Below, in pieces: positions 35,545-43,982 of a stretch of DNA of 64,000 nt. The first letter of the stretch is position 1, and every line of letters begins with the position of its first letter. Source of the DNA: an uncultured Pseudohongiella sp. (GTDB lineage: Bacteria; Pseudomonadota; Gammaproteobacteria; Pseudomonadales; Pseudohongiellaceae); NCBI GenBank assembly GCA_902597095.1, contig CACJWK010000010.1:1-64000 (forward strand), written 5' to 3'. The notes under the pieces are model-generated. The model did no database searches. It was not told where the DNA came from and saw nothing but the letters and a program-made list of their open reading frames with translations. A program made the translations under genes and the position numbers.

Positions 35545-36021
35545 ATGTTTGAATTTTTAAACAAGAAAGAATCTAAGGCTCAAGCCAAAGCTGAGATGTT
35601 TTTCGAGAAATATACTCAAAAACACAATCACTCGTTTACCAATAAGTCGACAAGGCTTGTAATTGCCCATGCATTGCGGAAACATATTGAACAAGTGCTA
35701 TTTGATGGAGTGGAGGCAGGTCAAGAATTCAAGGAAAAGAAACTCCTCGCAGTATTGCACTCCAATGTTGATGAGCCGGAGAAGCCGTCTTCAGATAAGC
35801 CCTACCAGCTTATAGTGACAAAAGCAGGCCCAATGACGTCCTTTTTACCCCCTGAGATATCATCTGAAGTGTTCGACTATGGCGTATCCCTTTCAAATTC
35901 TGGCGCAGATGGAAATTATGTAAAAGAACAACTTCAGATAATCATGGACGACTTAGCGGAGCGCCTAGGTATTTCAGTTGAGATGGAGGTGTTAGCTGAT
36001 ATTAATCTAGAAAACGTCTAA
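35545..36021 (+). CDS. Unknown cytoplasmic protein following fliA
   Basis: This 158-residue protein has no signal peptide or membrane segment. It starts with a basic stretch (MFEFLNKKESKAQAKAEMFF) and is mostly helical with a Pro-rich bend SFLPPEISSEVFDYG. I do not recognise a family. It starts two bases after the fliA stop, so it is almost surely cotranscribed with flhA-flhG-fliA. The locus is where cheY or flagellar regulators often lie, but it has no receiver-domain signature. Confidence 0.7.
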   Translation: MFEFLNKKESKAQAKAEMFFEKYTQKHNHSFTNKSTRLVIAHALRKHIEQVLFDGVEAGQEFKEKKLLAVLHSNVDEPEKPSSDKPYQLIVTKAGPMTSFLPPEISSEVFDYGVSLSNSGADGNYVKEQLQIIMDDLAERLGISVEMEVLADINLENV

Positions 36022-36077
36022 AAGTTGGAGTAGTCTAACTTAAGGTTCTGTCACCTAGAACAGGCTTGCTAAAACAA

Positions 36078-36674
36078 ATGAACACCTCAGTATTCCTCCT
36101 AATTGTACTACTTTCCGTCATGATGGTGGTCCTCATTGCACTGACCGTTTACTTGCTCGATAGGCTCAGAGTGCTGGAGAACTCTTTAAAAGCCTTAAGC
36201 AGCTTAGATTTTCGATCGAGTGGTGAAAATCAATCAAGCCGACACAGCGCTGTTCAAGATCCTTACTTCTACGGACTAACCGGCCAGAGGTTATGGCGAG
36301 TTCTTGAATCAAACTCTGATCCAGATTACAACCAGGTGGAAATCGAAGAGGTCAGGAGTCGTTTTATCGCAGTACTGTCCAGAGCCCTAAGCATAATCAA
36401 GGATACCCATCCAGACCAAGTCCCGAATACAATAACAGAAGACAGCGACGGATGGGGCGTTTATCTCCGAACACTTCGGGGATCCATCACTGTTTGGCTA
36501 CCGATAGAATTAGTATCTCAAATTAGGAATTTAACTAACTTAGCGATGTCGTCAAACGAGCGAGAACTATTAACAGAGTCAGAAAGAGTTGTGGAGGCTA
36601 TTTTCCAGCGCATAAACGCATCGACGGCACCTCAAGGCACCAGAACCACCATCTCCCAGTCTTTAACCATCTAG
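36078..36674 (+). CDS. Unknown membrane-anchored protein, last gene of fliA cluster
   Basis: One N-terminal hydrophobic helix (SVFLLIVLLSVMMVVLIALT) is followed by a soluble domain of about 165 residues without a recognised fold. The ATG at 36078 is preferred to a TTG at 36066, which lacks a properly spaced ribosome site. It follows the previous gene by 56 bases in the same direction. A GVYLRTLRGSITVWLPIELV segment looks beta-rich. It may be a flagellar or polar accessory protein, judged only by position. Confidence 0.6.
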   Translation: MNTSVFLLIVLLSVMMVVLIALTVYLLDRLRVLENSLKALSSLDFRSSGENQSSRHSAVQDPYFYGLTGQRLWRVLESNSDPDYNQVEIEEVRSRFIAVLSRALSIIKDTHPDQVPNTITEDSDGWGVYLRTLRGSITVWLPIELVSQIRNLTNLAMSSNERELLTESERVVEAIFQRINASTAPQGTRTTISQSLTI

Positions 36675-36682
36675 GCAGACCA

Positions 36683-37597
36683 CTATAGGTCAGCTTCTGA
36701 ACGAAAAAATCGGACACCCTCGAAATTATTTGACGAATCGTCATTTGGAGCAAGACTCTCCAACACTTCGAGATATTTCTCTTGTTCTAAAACTAGAAGC
36801 GCCTGAACTACACTATTAAGCTCCTCAATTGACTGTGATGCGGTTGTAAGCTGTTGAACTTGCCTATCATTAGCAACCATCTGATTCTCAAGATCGCTTA
36901 AACGCCCAACAATAGCCTGTATCGAATCAGAAAGGCCAACTAGCGACTGATAATCGTACTGATTAGCTTCATTTATGGTATTCGCCAGTTGTGTTGAAGA
37001 TTCAGACTGCATACTCGCGCTATCCTGAAAAGCCTGATTCAGTGTTTCAAGTCCTATCCTACTCTCAACTACCAATTCAGATACATTATTCTGGAGAGAA
37101 GCAATACTATCTTGCGTCAATTCTAGATACTCAACACCGGTATTCAAATCCGTTATCTGCACCATCATGGCCTCACTTAAAGACATGAACTGCCGGTTAA
37201 ATCCTCCAATTGTTGTTGCAGCTATCACCACGATTATCGCTGAGATAATCAATCCCCCAACGGTTATGGCTGCACTTCCGAAGGTATAAAGCTTTTGCTT
37301 TTCGACAGTTCTGCTTGCCGCTCCAATAAGCAGCTCGATATTCGTATGATGCTCATCAAGCAGCGCAATGCGCTCATCTAGTTTTCTTAAAGAAGAAGTA
37401 ATGGCGGCGGCGAACGATATGAATTCGGTCGAATAGTCAGAATCATCGGATTTGTGCTCGTCGGCCGAGCGCAAGGCCTCATCAAGTATTACGCTTTCAG
37501 AAGGCGACTCCAACAACGTTTCAGAATCTGTCTCACCGATAACTGGTTCCTTCCGAGGCTCTTCACTCTTTTTCTGACTCGCTTTTTTCCTTGCCAT
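36683..37597 (-). CDS. Single-pass membrane protein with long coiled coil, unknown
   Basis: The 304-residue protein has a charged, basic then acidic N-terminus (MARKKASQKKSEEPRKEP) and a first helical part. One membrane helix follows (VGGLIISAIIVVIAATTIGG near 117-136), then a long coiled-coil stretch with repeated heptads (IQAIVGRLSDLENQMVANDR). It lacks the MCP signalling tip, so it is not a complete chemoreceptor. It is convergent with the fliA cluster, with only nine bases between the stops. Function unknown; it could be a polar scaffold or a chemotaxis-related protein. Confidence 0.6.
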   Translation of the reverse strand: MARKKASQKKSEEPRKEPVIGETDSETLLESPSESVILDEALRSADEHKSDDSDYSTEFISFAAAITSSLRKLDERIALLDEHHTNIELLIGAASRTVEKQKLYTFGSAAITVGGLIISAIIVVIAATTIGGFNRQFMSLSEAMMVQITDLNTGVEYLELTQDSIASLQNNVSELVVESRIGLETLNQAFQDSASMQSESSTQLANTINEANQYDYQSLVGLSDSIQAIVGRLSDLENQMVANDRQVQQLTTASQSIEELNSVVQALLVLEQEKYLEVLESLAPNDDSSNNFEGVRFFRSEADL

Positions 37598-38024
37598 ATT
37601 TCATCACCCTTAGCTCTAATCTAGGCGAAGATTAATGCTATACAAAATCACCATCTCGATACGATAGTCGACACGAGTGTTAAAAATAATTAATTTTCGG
37701 TATCACGAAAAACCATTATGAATTTATTATTTTGACCTGGTAGTGGCGACTCAAAATAGACCTCGTCATAACTTATTTAAGTGCCATATAAACAGTTTTT
37801 TAGCTTATCTGGAACCACTATTATTTATGAAGCAGTCTTTTATTCCCCGGTGCATCGATGTTGATTGTGTCCACAGACCAGTTCGAGGCAGGAATTTAAC
37901 ACTGACGCCACAACAGTGTTCACTATTTCTGTAAGTCTCGCTCCATCCAACACGATGTTTTCCAGCATTTCTAAATCCATGAGATATAAGGTTAGAGACT
38001 TTTTAATTTTAACTTAGCTATCAT
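37598..38024. other. Intergenic boundary between flagellar region and accessory DNA
   Basis: These 427 bases are AT-rich and hold no supported gene. A short open frame (37743-37934) has no recognisable product. The sequence around 37840-37865 has a TTATTCCCC start that vaguely resembles the guaA-type att core but is not a match. No RNA gene or clear terminator was recognised. Confidence 0.4.
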
Positions 38025-38774
38025 CTAAACAATTTCCATAATAATTAACAAACTACTTGTCGCGGTAAGGACCCAAAGCAACGTGCCGTGGAGAACTACC
38101 GAACCTCGAAAGTTGAGAACATTGGTTCGAGTGATCTCCGAACCAATTGAGTATAGTGCTATTACTAACAAAGTTTGACTTAACCAACTGGACGAAGATA
38201 TCAGAAAATTCGGAATACTCACCTCCGTTCCAAGAGTTGCGGCAAATAAAAACAGAACGACAAACCATGGCACACCAGGCCGAGAATGCTGCCGGCTCTC
38301 AACCAAACCAGCAAGAATCAGCAAGGGGAATAGCCACAGAGTTCGAAACAACTTCAGTATGGTAGCGATCTGTGCGGAGTCGTCACCGAAGCGTGCTGCA
38401 GTCGCAATCACCGAAGAGGTGTCATGAATGACTACCGCGCACCAAACCCCAAACTGCTCCTGCGACATTTCCAACCACCCACCGATCAACGGAAAGATGA
38501 TCAACGCAATCGCGTTCAGGCAAAACACAAGAGTCAATACGACACCGGTTTGCTCCGGTCGAGCTCCAATCGTAGGCGACAGGCTGGCGACCGCAGTTCC
38601 ACCACAAATCGCCGTCCCTGAACTCACTAAGAGATTGATTTTGCGATCATCGTGAATCAGACCTCCTGATACGAAGCCAATTACGAGCGTCATAATCACG
38701 CAGGCCGAGACCAGAGCACTGTGCGCAATACTCGTTTCAATCAGCTGCCTGGCATCCAGAGTAAGCCCTATCAA
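38025..38774 (-). CDS. YeiH-family transporter (putative sulfate exporter), 5' end unclear
   Basis: YeiH/UPF0324 proteins are inner-membrane transporters of about 330-350 residues. The product from TTG 38774 is 249 residues. It carries typical segments such as GTAICGGTAVASLSPTIGAR and WCAVVIHDTSSVIATAARFG. The same frame stays open upstream to 38984 without an ATG or GTG and encodes plausible YeiH N-terminal sequence (LLIYLGNPAVSLLVGATISF). So the real N-terminus has lost, or never had, a normal start. It may be a decayed gene or use a rare start. It lies beyond the distal att copy. Confidence 0.7.
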   Translation of the reverse strand: MIGLTLDARQLIETSIAHSALVSACVIMTLVIGFVSGGLIHDDRKINLLVSSGTAICGGTAVASLSPTIGARPEQTGVVLTLVFCLNAIALIIFPLIGGWLEMSQEQFGVWCAVVIHDTSSVIATAARFGDDSAQIATILKLFRTLWLFPLLILAGLVESRQHSRPGVPWFVVLFLFAATLGTEVSIPNFLISSSSWLSQTLLVIALYSIGSEITRTNVLNFRGSVVLHGTLLWVLTATSSLLIIMEIV

Positions 38775-39075
38775 GACAACAGCTATTTGCAGCGCGCGCT
38801 GACCGAACAGATGCGCCGCAGGTGACCCTTGGCGATTAAGAAGAAAAGAAATCGTTGCACCAACCAGCAGCGAAACGGCGGGGTTACCCAGATAAATCAG
38901 AAGTGGGACCGGGACGGCCAGAAACCAAAAACCCGAAGGGACAGGAGAGCCTACCTTCCTCTTAAATAAGTTAAAAATACCGCACTACCTTCATTCAGCT
39001 ATGGATACCCCTCTTAATCCCGGACATAGTGATTTGATTGCATTTTATTCATGTCGCGCATTGCCTCAGAATCAC

Positions 39076-39543
39076 TTACTTGATTTTTAATTTCATTTCA
39101 AAAGGGTAGTCAGCAGAAGCTTCATGCTCCTTTTTCATTCTTATCATATTCTCAAAGATTTCTTCTAATATCTCTGCGGATTTTCTGATATTCAAATCGA
39201 CGTGTATTTCAACGGTTTCAATCAGAGCAGCCACTTCATCTGATTCTTTACAAATTGCACAGACAGAGTGATAGAGCTTTTTATTCACATTAAGCATTCT
39301 GAATCTTGGCATCAGTTTTTCACCTTCCAAACATTCCTTCAGATATCGGATGTTCTGTTCGGCCGTAAATGAAGAAAAACCCCTAGCAATGTAATCCTCC
39401 CCAAAACCAAGACTGTGATAGAAATTATTATCATGGTCCATGGGAATGGTTTGATAGTGTCTGACATTCATATGGCCATTCATATCGCACATGTCGTGAG
39501 ACACAATCACAGGGGCACCTTCGATTGGAAATATTTTTTTCAT
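39076..39543 (-). CDS. Hotdog-fold thioesterase
   Basis: The start at 39543 (MKKIFPIEGAPVIVSH) gives about 155 residues. The acyl-CoA thioesterase signature DMCDMNGHMNVRHYQTIPMD is clear, with NIRYLKECLEGEKLMPRFRM following. In the family, an aspartate near the N-terminus and the hotdog helix form the active site. An upstream ATG at 39591 is possible but adds an unconserved segment. The neighbours are a YeiH transporter and a methyltransferase; the substrate is unknown. Confidence 0.75.
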   Translation of the reverse strand: MKKIFPIEGAPVIVSHDMCDMNGHMNVRHYQTIPMDHDNNFYHSLGFGEDYIARGFSSFTAEQNIRYLKECLEGEKLMPRFRMLNVNKKLYHSVCAICKESDEVAALIETVEIHVDLNIRKSAEILEEIFENMIRMKKEHEASADYPFEMKLKIK

Positions 39544-39744
39544 AGTCTTATTCTTTTGGTCGCCAGGATTATTTACAACCCCCGCGAGCAATGTTTAGTG
39601 AAGCTCTTTCGCTACTGTGTTTTAACGGAGGCAATCAAAGTGAATTTTTACCGCACTGCGCACAAATTACTCTTGATTCGCCGGTTTTCTTCAATATCAA
39701 TCACATTGCGCATCCACCCGCATATTGTCTGACGAAAAGCTAAA

Positions 39745-40659
39745 TCATTTCTGGGATTTCGCGATCACGAAGTGCTCGAGTTGTAATAATTGATTTTCAG
39801 CGAGAGCTCTTCCAACAGGAGCAAAGTACCGAGAGTTGAGATCTTTCAAAGTTACGTTTTCGTCTATTGTATAACCGTTCTGCGACAGAGCACTTTCAAA
39901 TTCATAAGCACTGTAGAATGATACCCAAGGCTCACCTGCTTTCTCTGACCCATATGTTATTAACTTGGCTCTTTTTTCAGCGTTTGGATACCCTCTCCCA
40001 AAGCAAGCTACCGGATTTTTTTTGAAAAGCTCACTGACATAAGACACAAATAAGATGGCATTGGCGTTTTGAGAAAGCGTGGCCACTTCTTTGATCGTTG
40101 AATTTAAAGCCTCTTTAGTAATGTACTGCGAGACGCCCTCAAGGGTAAAGACGGTTGATCTGCTTTTATCAAAACCCGCATCCAGAAGTCGTTGAGAGAG
40201 CGACTGATCAGTGAAGTCAACCGGAACATAAGTGATATTTTCTGAGTTAGAGGCTTCTGCGGGAAGTTTTGACCGCTTTCTGGCCTGAACTTCAGATTGG
40301 TCCACTTCAAAAATTCTTAGCCAAGATGGAAGTTCTAGCCGATGAGCCCGGCAGTCATATCCCGCTCCCAGAATGACATATTGCCCATACTCACTCGCCG
40401 TACTTTCTTGAACCAGATCATCAAGGTAGCGCGTGCGCGAGATCAGATGTTCATGAAAGCCGGGCACAAGCTTTTGACCCAACCAGACATTAAATTTATG
40501 TCCCATAAATTGAATGAAGCTTGCACCTAATACGAACCTTTGTGCATAAGGGTCGTTTATGATGCGTTCCTCTGGGGTGGCTAACGTTTCAATCAAACGT
40601 TGCTTGGCTACTCCCTGGGCTGTACCGTCTTTTCTAAAGATTGACTCACTGACCGCCAC
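39745..40659 (-). CDS. S-adenosylmethionine methyltransferase (LCM/TIGR00027-like)
   Basis: This is a class I methyltransferase of the leucine-carboxyl-methyltransferase-like family, about 304 residues. It has DPYAQRFVLGA near the N-terminus, the SAM-binding segment YVILGAGYDCRAHRL, and VDFTDQSLSQRLLDAG followed by TVFTLEGVSQYITKEAL. The GTG at 40659 is preferred because GGGAA lies a few bases upstream; another GTG at 40671 falls inside the guaA-type att copy. The substrate cannot be told from the sequence. Confidence 0.75.
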   Translation of the reverse strand: MAVSESIFRKDGTAQGVAKQRLIETLATPEERIINDPYAQRFVLGASFIQFMGHKFNVWLGQKLVPGFHEHLISRTRYLDDLVQESTASEYGQYVILGAGYDCRAHRLELPSWLRIFEVDQSEVQARKRSKLPAEASNSENITYVPVDFTDQSLSQRLLDAGFDKSRSTVFTLEGVSQYITKEALNSTIKEVATLSQNANAILFVSYVSELFKKNPVACFGRGYPNAEKRAKLITYGSEKAGEPWVSFYSAYEFESALSQNGYTIDENVTLKDLNSRYFAPVGRALAENQLLQLEHFVIAKSQK

Positions 40660-40661
40660 TT

Positions 40662-40683
40662 TTATTCCCACTCGATAATGACG
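40662..40683. repeat. Distal guaA 3'-end copy (att-type site)
   Basis: Plus-strand TTATTCCCACTCGATAATG, read on the minus strand, encodes the guaA C-terminus (Ile-Glu-Trp-Glu-stop). It matches the real guaA end at 51592 in most positions. Such short copies of a gene's 3' end are left by integration of islands at that gene. This is the outer end of the accessory block. Confidence 0.75.
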
Positions 40684-40877
40684 TGGATTTAATTCTGTTT
40701 AGTATCAATGTCTTAAATGACATCAATAGTGCTTGTGCAACTAATGTGTAAAACGCCCCTGTATTGCACGCTTTTATTACGTTTATATTCATATTGTATT
40801 TCAATAGCTTATACAACCGTTGGCTGCACACTGTGCATTGCTAACCTTGCTTAATCGTCTCCTAAGTAAACCCCATT

Positions 40878-42746
40878 TCAAAACTCTAATATGTATAAAC
40901 CACCACTGATGTATTGATTTTTATCTTTACGGAGAGCTTGGGTTTCAAAATGGCGTAATTCGAAGCCAAATTTTTTACATAAACCTTCGATGTACTTTTT
41001 TGAATGCGAATACCGCCCCGATTGTTCAAGAAAAAAACCGTCGCCGTCATAATCTTCTGTCGAAAAAACTAACTTTCCGCCTGTTTTGTTGCGGGACTTT
41101 ATTAATTTAAAAATATCAGCTAAATCTCCGATATAAATGAAGACGTCAGTTGAAACAAAGTAATCAAAATTCAAACTTGCATTTGATAGATAGGCAAGAA
41201 TATCTTCTTTGATTAATTTATTGTAGATGCCTTTTTTTATTGCTTCGTCGAGCATTTTTTCTGATAAATCGATACCCTCAAGATGCTTACAAAATTGTTT
41301 AATTTCCGCCCCAAACAAACCAGTGCCACATCCTAAATCCATTATTGAGCCCAATAAATCGAGTTTACTATCTTTTAGAATTATTTCTGCGATGACTCTT
41401 GGAATTTTATATTCAAGGTTATCAACCAGAGAACTTTCAAACTTAGCAGCATAGTTATCAAAAAGATTCTCAACATAATCTCGAGGTGCAGTTTCAGTTG
41501 TTTCTCCAGTTAAGGCCGCAAGCATATGTTTAGCCGACGAATATTCAGGCTTCAACGCTATCGCTTGTGTATAGCTATCTTCAGCGTCATCAAATCTGCC
41601 CAAGTCTTTGAGCGTGTTACCCAAGTTGTAGTGGGCTTCAGGATAGTCAGGCTTCGATGCTATAGATTGGTTGAAGCTTGCTAGAGCCTCATCCAGTCTT
41701 CCTAGTTCTTTGAGCACATTACCCAAGTTGTAATAAGCCTCGGCTAAGTTAGGCTTTAACGCTATCGCTTGGTTAAAGCTTGTTAGAGCCTCATCCAATC
41801 TTCCTAGTTCTTTGAGCACGTTACCCAAGTTGTAATAAGCTTCGGCTAAGTTAGGCTTTAACGCTATCGCTTGTGTATAGCTTGCTTCAGCCTCATCTAA
41901 TCTGTCTAATTTTTTTAACGTGTTACCTAAGTTGCTGTGGGCTTGGGCATAGTCAGGTTTCAACGCTATCGCTCGGTTAAAGCTTGCCAGAGCTTCTTCT
42001 AATCTGCCTAGTTCGTAGAGCGTGATGCCCAGATTGCTGTGGGCTTGGGCGTAGTCTGGCTTCAACGCTATCGCTTGCGTGTAGCTAGCTAGAGCCTCGT
42101 CTAATCTGCCCAAGCCTTTGAGTGTGTTACCCAAGTTGCTGCGGGCAGCAGCGTCTTTAGGAGATAATGCAACTGCTGTTTGATTAGCATCTACGGCTTC
42201 AGACCTTCTCCCTGTTTGCCCTAATACTGCGCCTAAAATTTTCCAGGCAAATTGATGCCTAGGAAACTCCTGAGTGATGTGCACAGCGAGCTTTTCTGCA
42301 TCATTAAGTCGCCCGTTCTGATAGTGCTCTAAAAGGCTACTGAGTTGTTCTTTAGATGGGTTTGCACTATTGACATTTTCGGTTTGAATTTTCGGAGCTA
42401 GTTGTGCCTCGAAATTACTTAATTTTTCTCCATCCAATCCCTGATTCTTTGCCTGCTCATAGACTTGCTTGGCATTTTCAAACTGTTGTTCCCTTATGAG
42501 GGCATCAATGTAGCTTAGCCAAAACTGTTCTATCTCTGGGTTGGCTTCAAGAGCAGTTTTAAATAAAGGCAATGCCGCGTCAGCTTTATTAACGGAGACT
42601 GCTAATACGCCCAAGTTATGGTTAGCGTCTGGATGCAAAGGCTGGGACCGCAAGATTGCCCGATATAAACGCTCGGCATCTTGAAGCTTACCTTCTTTGT
42701 GTGCAGCAACACCCTGCTGCAGTGCTTGTTCAATCGTTAGTTCCAT
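40878..42746 (-). CDS. TPR-repeat protein fused to a SAM methyltransferase
   Basis: Residues 1 to about 410 are tetratricopeptide repeats of 34 residues, several nearly identical at DNA level (for example YYNLGNVLKELGRLDEAL, twice). From about residue 430 a class I methyltransferase follows, with SAM motif IMDLGCGTGLFGAEIK and VSTDVFIYIGDL. TPR-methyltransferases of this type are common near surface-polysaccharide and flagellin-glycosylation loci; here the target is unknown. The gene lies alone in the first island, about 200 bases from the distal att. The near-identical repeats point to recent internal duplication. Confidence 0.85.
   Translation of the reverse strand: MELTIEQALQQGVAAHKEGKLQDAERLYRAILRSQPLHPDANHNLGVLAVSVNKADAALPLFKTALEANPEIEQFWLSYIDALIREQQFENAKQVYEQAKNQGLDGEKLSNFEAQLAPKIQTENVNSANPSKEQLSSLLEHYQNGRLNDAEKLAVHITQEFPRHQFAWKILGAVLGQTGRRSEAVDANQTAVALSPKDAAARSNLGNTLKGLGRLDEALASYTQAIALKPDYAQAHSNLGITLYELGRLEEALASFNRAIALKPDYAQAHSNLGNTLKKLDRLDEAEASYTQAIALKPNLAEAYYNLGNVLKELGRLDEALTSFNQAIALKPNLAEAYYNLGNVLKELGRLDEALASFNQSIASKPDYPEAHYNLGNTLKDLGRFDDAEDSYTQAIALKPEYSSAKHMLAALTGETTETAPRDYVENLFDNYAAKFESSLVDNLEYKIPRVIAEIILKDSKLDLLGSIMDLGCGTGLFGAEIKQFCKHLEGIDLSEKMLDEAIKKGIYNKLIKEDILAYLSNASLNFDYFVSTDVFIYIGDLADIFKLIKSRNKTGGKLVFSTEDYDGDGFFLEQSGRYSHSKKYIEGLCKKFGFELRHFETQALRKDKNQYISGGLYILEF
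41560..42130 (-). repeat. Near-identical 102-base repeats inside the TPR region
   Basis: The TPR-coding part contains units of about 102 bases (34 codons) that differ at only a few positions. The clearest adjacent pair lies around 41690-41895. They share the segments for LGRLDEALTSFNQAIALKP and AEAYYNLGNVLKE. The number of repeats may vary between strains. Confidence 0.7.
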
Positions 42747-43315
42747 TAACTACTCTTAATCTCTGCCTCTAATCATGCACGAAACACGTGTTTTAACTCA
42801 TTATTGCGTGCTCATAGCATCTGTTATTTTCTTATAAGCATAGTATTAATTTTTGTGGGATTCGAACAGCACGGTTTTTTCGACGTCTTAAAATAAATAC
42901 GCTCTTTCAGCATGAGCCCACCAAAGAGCATCTATTCCCGGGCTCACTATACCAGTCACCGATAACGTTAAACAGAATTATGGACAGCTGAAAACCGTGC
43001 ATTAATCATTAATTCTTAAACGCTTGTTAGCTTATTTGTTGATTGGGTAACGGCTTTTGAGCCATGGTGGGTTTGATAGCAGCTCGAGCTGCGTCGTTCG
43101 CAGCGGGTTTACAAGCTTGCTGAACAGTTTTTTTGATGACTTTGCTTTTGGGTATTGAAATTGTACGAGTGACTTTTTTGTGCCTGGTTTTGCCATCTTC
43201 TTTGCTAATGCTACAACGCTGGCACTTGACGCAAGCATCAACTAAAGTGCTGCCCATTTTGTGTCAGCATCCATAGCATCAATTTGATTGCGAATGATGT
43301 TGAGAGTTTTTTGAG
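42747..43315. other. Non-coding or decayed stretch of the first island
   Basis: These 569 bases are AT-rich and hold no solid gene. Two overlapping minus-strand frames (43027-43257 and 43032-43241) compete, which argues against both. The longer one encodes a basic, cysteine-containing peptide (ACVKCQRCSISKEDGKTRHK) of unknown nature. Material near 43260-43315 probably continues the decayed integrase. Confidence 0.4.
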
Positions 43316-43643
43316 TGCGTGGCAATTGTTGCCAAACATCCACTTACAATATGCCCTAGTTCTACATCACGTTTGCGAAAGTCTAAGTATTGTTGCCGCC
43401 CTCTTTTGTTGTACTTGAAAAGTAGGTTTTACCTTGCTGGAGATTTGCGTAAATTTCTAAGTAAATAGCTTTTCCACGTTCGACTGCTGTTATTTCACTG
43501 CGAGTACGTGGGCTTTTGCGTGCGTATTTGTTTTCTTTGGCAAGCCACATACGAAACTGCCAATACCCTCCCCGCCCGTATGCACAAGCTTCATCAAAGA
43601 TTGGAATTTCGTCGTCTTTGAATTCTTGCTTTTTGAGTACCAA
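43316..43643 (-). pseudogene. Decayed integrase, first island (N-terminal part only)
   Basis: The frame 43383-43643 encodes the DNA-binding arm of a tyrosine integrase: YWQFRMWLAKENKYARKSPR, then AVERGKAIYLEIYANLQQGK. After a stop, a shifted frame continues into the core-binding domain (DVELGHIVSGCLATIATH). This corresponds to the same region of the second, larger integrase pseudogene (GTIAKGRLTTITTHIK). The catalytic domain is gone. It starts about 160 bases from the internal att copy, as the other integrase does relative to guaA. Confidence 0.7.
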
Positions 43644-43982
43644 ATTCTGCCTACGAGTTACTATTATTGTCAGTAGTCACACGCTTGTGAGGCATTCTGA
43701 GTGACTGTAAGAGAGAATTTCAGTTAAATCAAACGATTAAATTTTATGTGAAAGTTTCGTGTAACCAACTATTGTAATAAAATCAATAACTTAGTTATTA
43801 TCGTCTATTCCCAATCGATAATGGTACGTCTGTAAATTATTGTTTTTACTGACATTTTAAACCTGTTCACAGTTAGTTTGAAGTTGCGTAAGCGCCTGAA
43901 TTTGCTAACTTTTTCGCTAATCACAGGAGATCAATTACCTAGGTTTCATGTTACTACGAAGTTTGTAGAGCTTCCCTCTCAT
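43644..43982. other. Junction region between the two islands
   Basis: These 339 bases are AT-rich and hold no gene. They contain the internal att-type copy at 43805-43824. Integrase sequences lie on both sides: the decayed one at 43643 and the compact recombinase at 43983. Confidence 0.5.
43805..43824. repeat. Internal guaA 3'-end copy (att-type site)
   Basis: Plus-strand CTATTCCCAATCGATAATGG, read on the minus strand, encodes Thr-Ile-Ile-Asp-Trp-Glu-stop, a variant of the guaA C-terminus. It separates the two tandem islands. Compared with the distal copy it differs at two of the first 19 bases (CTA for TTA, AAT for ACT). Confidence 0.7.

Noticed and set aside
37840-37866. Possible fourth guaA-end copy (TTATTCCCC...CATCGATG)
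   Set aside because: It shares only the first eight bases with the others and the Trp-Glu-stop codons are not preserved.
43027-43257. Two overlapping minus-strand frames of 76 and 69 residues
   Set aside because: They occupy the same bases in different frames, next to a decayed integrase. This looks like open frames in decayed DNA.
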